Below, one piece after another: positions 47,109 to 54,608 of a stretch of 64,000 nt of DNA. Origin of the DNA: Bacillus sp. HNG (GTDB lineage Bacteria > Bacillota > Bacilli > Bacillales > Bacillaceae_L); contig NZ_QUQV01000002.1 in NCBI RefSeq assembly GCF_003400205.1, positions 434,001-498,000 of the forward strand, read 5' to 3'. The translations under genes were made by a program, and so were the position numbers. Under the pieces are notes generated by a model. That model saw only the letters and a list, made by a program, of their open reading frames with translations, did not search any database and was not told the origin of the DNA. The stretch's first letter is position 1, and each line of letters begins with the position of its first letter.

Positions 47109-48353
47109 TTATCTTAGATTATGATTATATCTACCACTACTGTTTTTCGTAATAAAAGAGTGTTTATTTACTACCAAATACGGGATGAGCCACTGCACTA
47201 CCGCTATTGCAAAAAGCACGAATGGAATACTTTCAGCTTCAATGCCATTTACAAAAGTTAAGAAAATGATTATCCCAAAACCTCTACCTAAATTAATAAT
47301 GGTTTCTCGTAATACAACGGCCTCCGTCCTAAAATTCGATTTTAACGGAAGCTGTCCGATCATGTTATAGTAAAACGCTTCATATGCATTCCCCTGCAAA
47401 GGCTTAAAAATGGAATAAATGGACATAAACAAAATAACCGTTAATGCAGATAAATCGGCTAGTAAAAAAACGCTAGACAATGTAAAACCAGCGGCTGAAA
47501 GGAGCAAATACTTTACAGTCCCTTCCGACTGTGCAAACCTTGAAATAAAATAGCTTGAAATAATTGACAACGACAGGAATAAAATATTTAAATTAGCCAC
47601 TGTCTGTTCTTTTAGAAAGATTTCATATAATAAAATGGATGGAATAAACGATAAAATTCCGTGTGGAAACCCTAAAATAAACCAACCAACCATTGACTTC
47701 TTAAACACTGGTTCCCTTTTTAAGATTAAGGGGAGGTACTTCATATAATAGGATGTATGATGGTTCTCCTCTTTTTTCAACTTCATGCTTCCAATTGCTG
47801 CAATTGCAAACATCACGAAAGCAGCACCGAAAACAATCATATAACCTTGGAATCCTGAGTATAAACCGATGATAAATCCAGCAATCGCTGGTCCTGATAG
47901 ATTTGTACCATTCATTACAATTGTATTTAACCCTAACACCCGAAGACGATTTTGATCTGTTGACACTTCATGGACAATGGTGAAATAGCCTAACCAATAT
48001 AAGGCTTGCGAAATACCTTTCATGATGGCAAATCCAATATAAAATGTCACGATTTCTTCTTGGGCAAGTAAAATAAAGAGATAGAAGAGGGCCGTAATAA
48101 AGATACCTAATCGATATGCAAGCAGTTTTCCTTTCCGCTTTGCGAATTTACCAATCGAAAATGTTGTAATAGCCTGTGCAAGAAGAGCTACCAAATTGAA
48201 AACAGCATTTATAAACAAACTATTGGTTAATCTCCATAGATAAATATTGAGAAAGATAAGTGACATCGAATTTCCAAATTGGTAAATGGCATGATTCACA
48301 AGAGAAATGACTGCTTGCTGATTTAATCTTTTTTCCTTTTCAATACGTAACAT
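47109..48353 (-). CDS. MFS transporter in the pectin locus
   Basis: The protein is 414 residues from the ATG at 48353, which follows GGGAAG; the frame extends 31 codons upstream over a terminator and is not used. It has about 12 helices and the loop SIGKFAKRKGKLLAYRLG between helices 2 and 3. It lies between the binding-protein and permease genes of the ABC importer. It could take up or release a sugar or sugar acid. Substrate is unknown. The sequence upstream is a terminator, so expression may depend on read-through or a weak promoter. Confidence 0.82.
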   Translation of the reverse strand: MLRIEKEKRLNQQAVISLVNHAIYQFGNSMSLIFLNIYLWRLTNSLFINAVFNLVALLAQAITTFSIGKFAKRKGKLLAYRLGIFITALFYLFILLAQEEIVTFYIGFAIMKGISQALYWLGYFTIVHEVSTDQNRLRVLGLNTIVMNGTNLSGPAIAGFIIGLYSGFQGYMIVFGAAFVMFAIAAIGSMKLKKEENHHTSYYMKYLPLILKREPVFKKSMVGWFILGFPHGILSFIPSILLYEIFLKEQTVANLNILFLSLSIISSYFISRFAQSEGTVKYLLLSAAGFTLSSVFLLADLSALTVILFMSIYSIFKPLQGNAYEAFYYNMIGQLPLKSNFRTEAVVLRETIINLGRGFGIIIFLTFVNGIEAESIPFVLFAIAVVQWLIPYLVVNKHSFITKNSSGRYNHNLR

Positions 48354-48402
48354 ACGTACACTTCCCTGAGATACAATTTCGTTATTTTCGATCGATATGA
48401 AT

Positions 48403-48432
48403 AAATAAAAGGCTGTAAAGTACAGCCTTTTA
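48403..48432. terminator. Terminator after the second binding-protein gene
   Basis: Stem AAAAGGCTGTA/TACAGCCTTTT with a very short loop and T-rich ends on both strands, between the lipoprotein stop and the MFS gene. Confidence 0.82.
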
Positions 48433-48457
48433 TTTGTTAAAGTCAAAGATTAATAGA

Positions 48458-49984
48458 TTATTTAGACTTCTTATAGGACTCGTTAAATTCCTTAATTACA
48501 TCGTCTCCACCAGACTTTTTCCAATCATTAATTATTTTTTCAAAGCCTGCTTTATCAAGATCGCCTAAGATATATTGATAGGTAGCGTCTGTAATCTTTT
48601 GGTTAAGAAGTTCGCCTTTTTCTGCAAATGTCGCAGAGTCAAGTGCAACTGTTGGGTCATGAATTAAGTAATTTTCATTATCAAGGATTAATTTTTCTGC
48701 TTTTTCCTTGGCAGGTAATGTAAATACTCCATCATATCTACCGTTTGTTTTGATTTCACCAATTTCAAGTGCCTGATATGGCTTCACATCACGATTCGTT
48801 AAATCTTGATCCTCAGATGCTAACGCTCTGCCATCTTGTACTTCATAGTGCTCGCCTTCTATTCCCCAGAAAATAAGGTTAGACAGTTCAGGAGTCATTA
48901 ATTTATCAAAGAAACCAAGAATGCCTTTTAACTGTTCTTCCGTTTTTACAGCCGATTTCGGGAATAACACAACGTTACCGTAACCTGGGATTGCCCATAC
49001 ACCAAAGTCATTATTTGGTCCATGAATGTTATTGTGCACATCATATTCAATATCAGGGTTTAATTGAACTGCATCCTTATGAAGGCTTACAACGTCAGCC
49101 ATTGAACCAATATACATTCCAGCAGTGCCATTCTTGAAGAACGCTTGTTGATCTTCTTTACTTGTTACTGGGAAGTCTTGGTTAATATACCCATTGTCAC
49201 GAAGTTCTTTAAAGAAATCCATTGTGTCGTAAAACTCGTCAAACATAAATCTTGGTTGTAATTCCCCATTTTTTTCACCCCATTGATTTGGAGTTCCAAA
49301 CCATGATGCTACTGTATCAAATGCACCATAAGCTAAATCAGCGCGATCAGTAAGACCAAACGTATCATTTTTCCCGTTTCCATCTGGATCTTGTTCAGTA
49401 AAGGCTTTAGCCATTTCATAGATATCTTCAGTTGTTTCAGGAGTTCCTAACCCCAATTTATCTGCCCAGTCTTTTCTATAAATTAAACCTTGACGAGATA
49501 ATGGTCTACCTTGGTATAAGGAATAGATTTTCCCATCAACCGCTGTGTTTGCTAAGATTTGCTCATTCAATTTGCTTAAATTAGGAAACTCGTCTAAATA
49601 AGGTCCGATTTCCCAGAACTGTTCATCGCGAATAGCTTCTTTAAATTGAATAAAAGTTGTTTGGTTTTTCAAGAATACCGCTTCTGGTAATGTTTCTGTT
49701 GCAAAAGCTGTATTCAGTTTTTCCTCATAGCTTGTATCTGGTGTCCACTGAATGGTTAGTTCAACACCTGTTTTTTCCTCTAACAGCTTTTCAATCTTGT
49801 CAGATGGAACTTCAGGTGTGTGAAGGTTAGCCATAATCGTAAAGCTAACTTTCTCTTCCTTTTGTTCTTTTGGCTTGTCTGAATTTTTATCGCCTGAAGC
49901 GCTTTCATTCGAACAAGCAGCAAGCCCACCTACCCCTATCATTAAGGCAAGGGATAAGCCTAAAAACTTTTTACTTTTCTTCAA
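48458..49984 (-). CDS. Carbohydrate ABC transporter binding lipoprotein, LplA/YtcQ-type (copy 2)
   Basis: The 508-residue extracellular binding protein starts with TTG (49982-49984), preceded by GGGGGAA. The signal peptide ends GGLAAC, with Cys24 lipidated, followed by a Ser/Lys-rich linker. The mature part has ELTIQWTPDTSYEEKLNTAF and a calcium-site-like DPDGNGKNDTFGLTD. It is about 85% identical by eye to the gene upstream (copy 1), so the two arose by tandem duplication. It captures oligosaccharides for the LplB/LplC permeases downstream. Confidence 0.92.
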   Translation of the reverse strand: MKKSKKFLGLSLALMIGVGGLAACSNESASGDKNSDKPKEQKEEKVSFTIMANLHTPEVPSDKIEKLLEEKTGVELTIQWTPDTSYEEKLNTAFATETLPEAVFLKNQTTFIQFKEAIRDEQFWEIGPYLDEFPNLSKLNEQILANTAVDGKIYSLYQGRPLSRQGLIYRKDWADKLGLGTPETTEDIYEMAKAFTEQDPDGNGKNDTFGLTDRADLAYGAFDTVASWFGTPNQWGEKNGELQPRFMFDEFYDTMDFFKELRDNGYINQDFPVTSKEDQQAFFKNGTAGMYIGSMADVVSLHKDAVQLNPDIEYDVHNNIHGPNNDFGVWAIPGYGNVVLFPKSAVKTEEQLKGILGFFDKLMTPELSNLIFWGIEGEHYEVQDGRALASEDQDLTNRDVKPYQALEIGEIKTNGRYDGVFTLPAKEKAEKLILDNENYLIHDPTVALDSATFAEKGELLNQKITDATYQYILGDLDKAGFEKIINDWKKSGGDDVIKEFNESYKKSK

Positions 49985-50048
49985 TGATATTCCCCCTATT
50001 TATTTAATTTTGGTGCACCTTTAATTTATCTCCACGATAAGATGATGT

Positions 50049-50074
50049 GAATAATCAAATTCTCACATATCCTT
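50049..50074 (-). promoter_or_regulatory. Candidate operator before binding-protein copy 2
   Basis: On the minus strand AATTTGATTATTCACA lies about 65 bp upstream of the TTG start. It matches the boxes at 47048 and 51778 except at one or two positions. Confidence 0.45.
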
Positions 50075-50087
50075 TTAATTCAACTAT

Positions 50088-50103
50088 TTAAAAGCGCTTT
50101 CAA
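50088..50103 (-). promoter_or_regulatory. cre-like site before binding-protein copy 2
   Basis: On the minus strand TTGAAAGCGCTTTTAA matches the cre consensus except at one position (T in place of the second conserved C). It lies about 105 bp upstream of the start. Confidence 0.5.
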
Positions 50104-50162
50104 TAACATTTATAAGAAAATGATTATTATATTTACTAAAGCTTTATAATTTTCAGTTAAGA

Positions 50163-50196
50163 AAGCGGTGAAGGCAAGCTAGATGCCTTCACCGTT
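50163..50196 (-). terminator. Terminator of binding-protein copy 1
   Basis: Stem CGGTGAAGGCA/TGCCTTCACCG with a 7-nt loop and then CTTTCTT on the minus strand, just after the stop. Confidence 0.85.
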
Positions 50197-50206
50197 ATCA
50201 TTGATT

Positions 50207-51718
50207 CTACTTATTTAGTTTTTGATAAGCATCATTAAATTCTTTAATGATGTCATCACCGCCAGACTTCTTCCAATCTTCAATTGCATTTTTGAAACCA
50301 GCTTTATCTAAATCACCAAGAATATATTGATAGGTTGCATCATTTATTTTCTGGTTCAAAAGCTCTCCTCTTTCCGCTGATGTTGCAGAATCCAGCGGAA
50401 CAGTTGGGTCATGTATTAAGTAGTTTTCATTATCTTCAATTAATTTTTCAGCCTTTTCTTTAGCAGGCAATGTGAATAAACCCTCATATCTACCATTTGT
50501 CTTCGGTTCCCCGACTTCTAGTGACTGGTAGGGTTTAACTTCTCTTGTTGTTAAATCAGTATCTTCTGAAGCAAGTGCTCTACCCTCTTGAACCGTATAA
50601 TGTTCCCCTTCAATTCCCCAGAAAATTAAGTTCGCAATTTCTGGAGTTGCCAGTTTATCAAAGAAACCAAGGATTTCTTTTAATTGTTCTTCTGATTTGA
50701 CAGCAGATTTAGGGAATAATACGACATTCCCATAACCAGGAATCGCCCAAATTCCATATTCACCATTAGGTCCTGTGATTTTATTCTGTACATCAAACTC
50801 AATATCTGGATTAAGTGTTACCGCATCCTTATGAAGACTTACTACATCAGCCATTGAGCCAATATACATACCAGCCGTTCCGTTCTTGAAGAATGCTTGT
50901 TGATCTTCTTTACTTGTTACAGGGAAGTCCTGGTTGATATATCCTTTATCACGCAGCTTTTTAAGATAATCCATGGAGTCTATATACTCTTCAAACATAA
51001 ACTCTGGAAGAAGTTGTCCATCCTTTTCACCCCAACCGTTTGGAGTGCCGAACCATGATGCTACCGTTTTAAATGCACCATAAGAAAGGTCTGCACGGTC
51101 AGTAATTCCAAAAGTATCATCCTTGCCGTTACCATCGGGATCATCTTCTGTAAATGCTCTAGCCATTTCATAGACATCATCAATTGATGTCGGAGCCTCT
51201 AACCCTAAATTCTCCGCCCAATCTTTACGATATATAAGACCTTGTCTTGATAATGGTCTACCTTGGTATAACGAATAAATTTTGCCATCGACTGCTGTGT
51301 TTTCAATAATTTGTTCATTTAACTTGCTCAGATTCGGGTATTCGCTTAAATAAGGTCCAATTTCCCAGAACTGGTCATCGCGAATGGCTTCTTTAAATTG
51401 AATAAAAGTTGTTTGGTTCTTTAAAAATACTGCTTCTGGTAAGGTTTCTGTAGCAAATGCTGTGTTTAATTTTTCCTCATAGCTCGTATCTGGTGTCCAT
51501 TGAATTGTAAGATCCACACCTGTCTTTTCTTCAAGTAGCTTTTCAATTTTATCAGATGGAATTTCCGGAGTATAAAGATTTGCCATAATCGTAAAACTCG
51601 GCTTCCCATTTGAATCTACTTTGTTAGAAGCATTAGAGCCTGAGCAGCCAGCAAGTCCACCAACTCCAAGCAATAATGCAAGGGACATTCCTAAAAGTTT
51701 CTTTTTACTATTCTTCAA
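50207..51718 (-). CDS. Carbohydrate ABC transporter binding lipoprotein, LplA/YtcQ-type (copy 1)
   Basis: The 503-residue lipoprotein also begins with TTG (51716-51718), seven bases after GGAGG; a frame five codons longer starts inside that ribosome binding site. The signal ends GGLAGC with Cys25 lipidated. It is nearly colinear with copy 2: DLTIQWTPDTSYEEKLNTAF, GMYIGSMADVVSLHKDAV, YEGLFTLPAKEKAEKL. Having its own terminator and its own operator-like box, it can be expressed separately from copy 2. The pair may bind related pectic oligosaccharides with different affinity. Confidence 0.92.
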   Translation of the reverse strand: MKNSKKKLLGMSLALLLGVGGLAGCSGSNASNKVDSNGKPSFTIMANLYTPEIPSDKIEKLLEEKTGVDLTIQWTPDTSYEEKLNTAFATETLPEAVFLKNQTTFIQFKEAIRDDQFWEIGPYLSEYPNLSKLNEQIIENTAVDGKIYSLYQGRPLSRQGLIYRKDWAENLGLEAPTSIDDVYEMARAFTEDDPDGNGKDDTFGITDRADLSYGAFKTVASWFGTPNGWGEKDGQLLPEFMFEEYIDSMDYLKKLRDKGYINQDFPVTSKEDQQAFFKNGTAGMYIGSMADVVSLHKDAVTLNPDIEFDVQNKITGPNGEYGIWAIPGYGNVVLFPKSAVKSEEQLKEILGFFDKLATPEIANLIFWGIEGEHYTVQEGRALASEDTDLTTREVKPYQSLEVGEPKTNGRYEGLFTLPAKEKAEKLIEDNENYLIHDPTVPLDSATSAERGELLNQKINDATYQYILGDLDKAGFKNAIEDWKKSGGDDIIKEFNDAYQKLNK

Positions 51719-51777
51719 AACTAAAACCTCCAATAATTATTCTTTATTACCTCCTAATCTAGTTGACTTTCAAAGTT

Positions 51778-51803
51778 CCGTAAATAATCAAAATCTTAGC
51801 TAC
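51778..51803 (-). promoter_or_regulatory. Candidate operator before binding-protein copy 1
   Basis: On the minus strand TTTGATTATTTACG lies about 60 bp upstream of the TTG start, identical to the box at 47048. Confidence 0.45.
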
Positions 51804-51913
51804 CCTAATTATACAAGGGTTTATTAGTGTTTACGAGATGGGATTGTAAGATAGTGATTACTTATTTATCGTATGAAAATATTATTCCAGTCTAAAAATT
51901 TCATTTTTAAAAG

Positions 51914-51958
51914 ATAAAAAAATAGCCACAAGTTGTTCATTTGTGACTACTTTTTATG
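51914..51958 (-). terminator. Terminator of the acyl-CoA dehydrogenase gene
   Basis: Stem around GTAGTCACAA/TTGTGGCTAT (with one G-T pair), then TTTTTTT on the minus strand, directly after the stop. Confidence 0.8.
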
Positions 51959-51960
51959 CA

Positions 51961-53118
51961 TTATTCCATTTCTTTAAAAGCCAAATCTGCTAGCTTAGCA
52001 ATTGTCATATCATCCATTGGTGGGTTATGAAGCCCTGCTCTCACATCGCGATAGTACCGTTGTAGTGGATTTGATTTATGCAGACTTTTTGCACCGACAA
52101 TTCGCATCGCTTTATCAACGACAGAAAGTGCACTATTTGTAGCAATATATTTGGCAAGACCTAATTCCGGTCCAAGTTGACTGCGGTCAACAGTGCGATC
52201 CCATTTGTCAGCAATTGAGTATAGTACATGACGAGCCTGCAGCAGCTCAGCTTCCATTTCCCCAACGACTCGCCCGACATTAGGTATCGTTCTTATCGGT
52301 CCCTTTATACTATTTGGTGAGTATTCATTTGCAAATTTTACTGCATAATTTCTGGCTGCAATTGCAATTCCTAGGTAACATGCTGGGATGTGTAACATCC
52401 AGCCACTTGGCATGGCTTTTAATTCGGGGGTTAAAATTTCAACTAAATCATTTTCTTCTAGTTCTACATTCGTAAGAACTAAATCGTGGCTGCCTGTCCC
52501 CCTCATTGAAATGGTATTCCATGTTTCTTCTATCGTAACTCCAGCTTTTGAGCGTTCGACTAAAAACTCACCTACTTGATCTGTCCCTTCTATCGAAGCA
52601 ATGACACCGATGTAATCAAGAACAGGAACCATGGTTGTAAAGGATTTTCTTCCGGAAAGAATCCACTTTTCCCCTTCTTTTTTAGCAGTTGTTTGAGGTT
52701 TTCCTCCTCTAGTAGGGCTGCCCGTCTGGGGTTCTGTTGCAGCACGATTGTATAGGGCTCCTTGTAAAACCTGGTTTGCATAAGATGAAAGTTTTTCTTC
52801 GTCCCAGCGGTGCTTCTCAAATAAATCCATGGTTGCACCAAGATGCCATCCGATTGACAAAGCGGTTGAGCCATCCCCAACAGCAAGTGTTTCTTGCAGC
52901 AATACAAGGTCATACAAGGAAAGCCCGTCTTTCCCACCATATTCCTTTGGTACAGACAGACTTGTATATCCTGAGCTTTTTAAATCCTCTATATTTAATA
53001 TAGGAAACTCTCCTGATTCATCATACTCCTGTGCTCTCTCATTAAATCTCTCGGCTAATTCGCTAGCCATCTTATATAAATTCTCTTGTTTCTCTGTTTT
53101 TATAAATGAAATGGGCAT
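51961..53118 (-). CDS. Acyl-CoA dehydrogenase-family flavoprotein
   Basis: The 385-residue protein has the three-part acyl-CoA dehydrogenase fold (helical, beta, helical). The N-terminal half has YGGKDGLSLYDLVLLQETLAVGD, the middle beta domain has RAATEPQTGSPTRGGKPQTT and WILSGRKSFTTM, and the C-terminal half has a bundle with RYYRDVRAGLHNPP. The start is ATG at 53118, eight bases after AAAGGAG. The TEPQTGSPTRGG form recalls the flavin monooxygenase-like branch (DszC/SfnB type), so desulfurisation or hydroxylation is as possible as beta-oxidation. It stands alone. Confidence 0.82.
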   Translation of the reverse strand: MPISFIKTEKQENLYKMASELAERFNERAQEYDESGEFPILNIEDLKSSGYTSLSVPKEYGGKDGLSLYDLVLLQETLAVGDGSTALSIGWHLGATMDLFEKHRWDEEKLSSYANQVLQGALYNRAATEPQTGSPTRGGKPQTTAKKEGEKWILSGRKSFTTMVPVLDYIGVIASIEGTDQVGEFLVERSKAGVTIEETWNTISMRGTGSHDLVLTNVELEENDLVEILTPELKAMPSGWMLHIPACYLGIAIAARNYAVKFANEYSPNSIKGPIRTIPNVGRVVGEMEAELLQARHVLYSIADKWDRTVDRSQLGPELGLAKYIATNSALSVVDKAMRIVGAKSLHKSNPLQRYYRDVRAGLHNPPMDDMTIAKLADLAFKEME

Positions 53119-53255
53119 TTTCACCTCTCCTTTTTCGAATAATCCTAACTAATTCAATACGTATATTATACTATTCCTATTTGAATAATTAAAAATAAAT
53201 GCGCAAACCTGAGGATGTGACACTTCATGAGTTCATGATTATTCAACGTTAAAAG

Positions 53256-53296
53256 AAAAAAACTAGACAAAACAGGTACTGTTTTATCTAGTTCTT
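53256..53296 (-). terminator. Terminator of the yckD-like gene
   Basis: Stem CTAGACAAAACAG/CTGTTTTATCTAG with a short GTA loop and A/T-rich ends, just after the stop. Confidence 0.75.
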
Positions 53297-53299
53297 CGA

Positions 53300-53635
53300 T
53301 TAATCATTGTCGTTTTGATCTTCATCATCACGATGCTTTTTATAATGATGCATTGGGATATATCCATGTTCTTTTATTTTTTGGTAATGTTCTTCCAACC
53401 AATTGAGCTTTTTATCGGCTTTTTCTTTTGAAAGAACGCCATATTCAACGTATTTATTAATGATCGCTTTCTTTGTTTCGAGGAGTTCAAGATAAAGCTT
53501 ATCAAGTTCTTGTTTCTGCTGATCTGTAAGCTCTACTTTTGGCCTTTCTTCATTCTTCTCCATTTCAGCATTTGCTTGGATTCCTCCTAAAAGAAAGAAA
53601 CTTAATAGTAATACAAAACCAGTCATTCTTTTCAT
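53300..53635 (-). CDS. YckD-like secreted protein (DUF2680)
   Basis: The 111-residue protein has a signal peptide (MKRMTGFVLLLSFFLLGG, cleavage likely after QANA) and a short helical mature region with ELTDQQKQELDKLYLELLETK and YGVLSKEKADKKLNWLEEHY, as in B. subtilis YckD. The C-terminus is rich in His and Asp (HHYKKHRDDEDQNDND), possibly metal-binding. Function is not known. It is a single-gene unit with its own terminator. Confidence 0.82.
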   Translation of the reverse strand: MKRMTGFVLLLSFFLLGGIQANAEMEKNEERPKVELTDQQKQELDKLYLELLETKKAIINKYVEYGVLSKEKADKKLNWLEEHYQKIKEHGYIPMHHYKKHRDDEDQNDND

Positions 53636-53708
53636 GTAAATACTCCCTTTCTGTTATGTACAAACTCGTTGTTAGTATCCATTAATATCCAATTTTTATA
53701 CATCATCT

Positions 53709-53736
53709 AAAAAGGTGACCATAATGGCCACCTTTG
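53709..53736 (-). terminator. Terminator of the terC-family gene
   Basis: Stem AAAGGTGGCC/GGTCACCTTT followed by TTAG on the minus strand, next to the stop. Confidence 0.75.
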
Positions 53737-53737
53737 T

Positions 53738-54430
53738 CTAAGATGCTTTTTGCTTTTCTTGTATCGATTGTGCTTTTGTTTTCTTCATCTTTGTTCCAAT
53801 AAACACAACAGCAATAATGACTAGTGCTTCAAATGCATATCTGAACCACGGATTATCAAAGAAATCCTGTAGAAATGGTTCTCCTACAATCATTTTTGAT
53901 GCTGTCCAGGCAAGTATTGCTGCACCGATTGTAACAATTATTGGAAAACGATCAATTAATTTAATGAACAGTGTACTTCCCCAAACCATGATTGGGACAG
54001 ATATGATTAGCCCTGAGATGACCAAAACAAAACTTCCATGGGCAGCACCTGCAACTCCAAGAACATTATCAAGTCCCATTAAGGCATCGGCTACAATAAT
54101 CGTACGAACCGCGGCTCCAAAAGAGCCTTTGGCCTCTATTTCATGATCCTCTTGTTCATCTGTGAGGAGCTTAAAAGCTATCCAAATGAGGAGAATTCCT
54201 CCAACAAGGTGTAATCCAGGTATCTCGAGAAGCCATACTACAGCTAAGGTAGCAGCAGCACGAATGATAATGGCTCCTACCGTTCCCCAGATTATGGCTC
54301 GTTTTTGTTGTTCTTTCGGTAAATTTCTTGCGGCTAATCCAATGACTATCGCATTATCGCCCGCTAAGACGAGATCAATTACTACAATTGCAAGTAGAGC
54401 TGAAAAAAACTCTCCTGAAAACAATTCCAT
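53738..54430 (-). CDS. TerC/YjbE-family integral membrane protein
   Basis: The 230-residue protein has about seven helices. The metal-site motifs VVIDLVLAGDNAIVIGLA near the N-terminus and VADALMGLDNVLGVAG in the middle carry the paired Asp/Asn typical of the family. Related Bacillus proteins (YceF, YkoY) help export Mn2+ for secreted enzymes; this one looks closest to YjbE. I searched the gap upstream for a yybP-ykoY Mn2+ riboswitch and did not see one. Ribosome binding site GAGGTG. Confidence 0.86.
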   Translation of the reverse strand: MELFSGEFFSALLAIVVIDLVLAGDNAIVIGLAARNLPKEQQKRAIIWGTVGAIIIRAAATLAVVWLLEIPGLHLVGGILLIWIAFKLLTDEQEDHEIEAKGSFGAAVRTIIVADALMGLDNVLGVAGAAHGSFVLVISGLIISVPIMVWGSTLFIKLIDRFPIIVTIGAAILAWTASKMIVGEPFLQDFFDNPWFRYAFEALVIIAVVFIGTKMKKTKAQSIQEKQKAS

Positions 54431-54608
54431 AAGTAATTCACCTCAAAAATAGGTTTCCCCAAATTACATTTATCTTTTAAGATTTTGTTCATTAAATATT
54501 GGTATCATAATTGGAAATATATATTATAATCGTTACAACGATTCTTTATTACAACATATAGTACTAGTAGAAAAAGTTTTATTTTCCTAGGAGAAACGGG
54601 GAGTATAA

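Noticed and set aside
53221-53250. Further GATTATTCAAC copy of the operator-like word
   Set aside because: It points away from the pectin genes and lies between unrelated genes in AT-rich DNA; likely chance.
54431-54608. yybP-ykoY manganese riboswitch before the TerC-family gene
   Set aside because: Searched because relatives carry one; the gap is AT-rich and shows no such fold or consensus.
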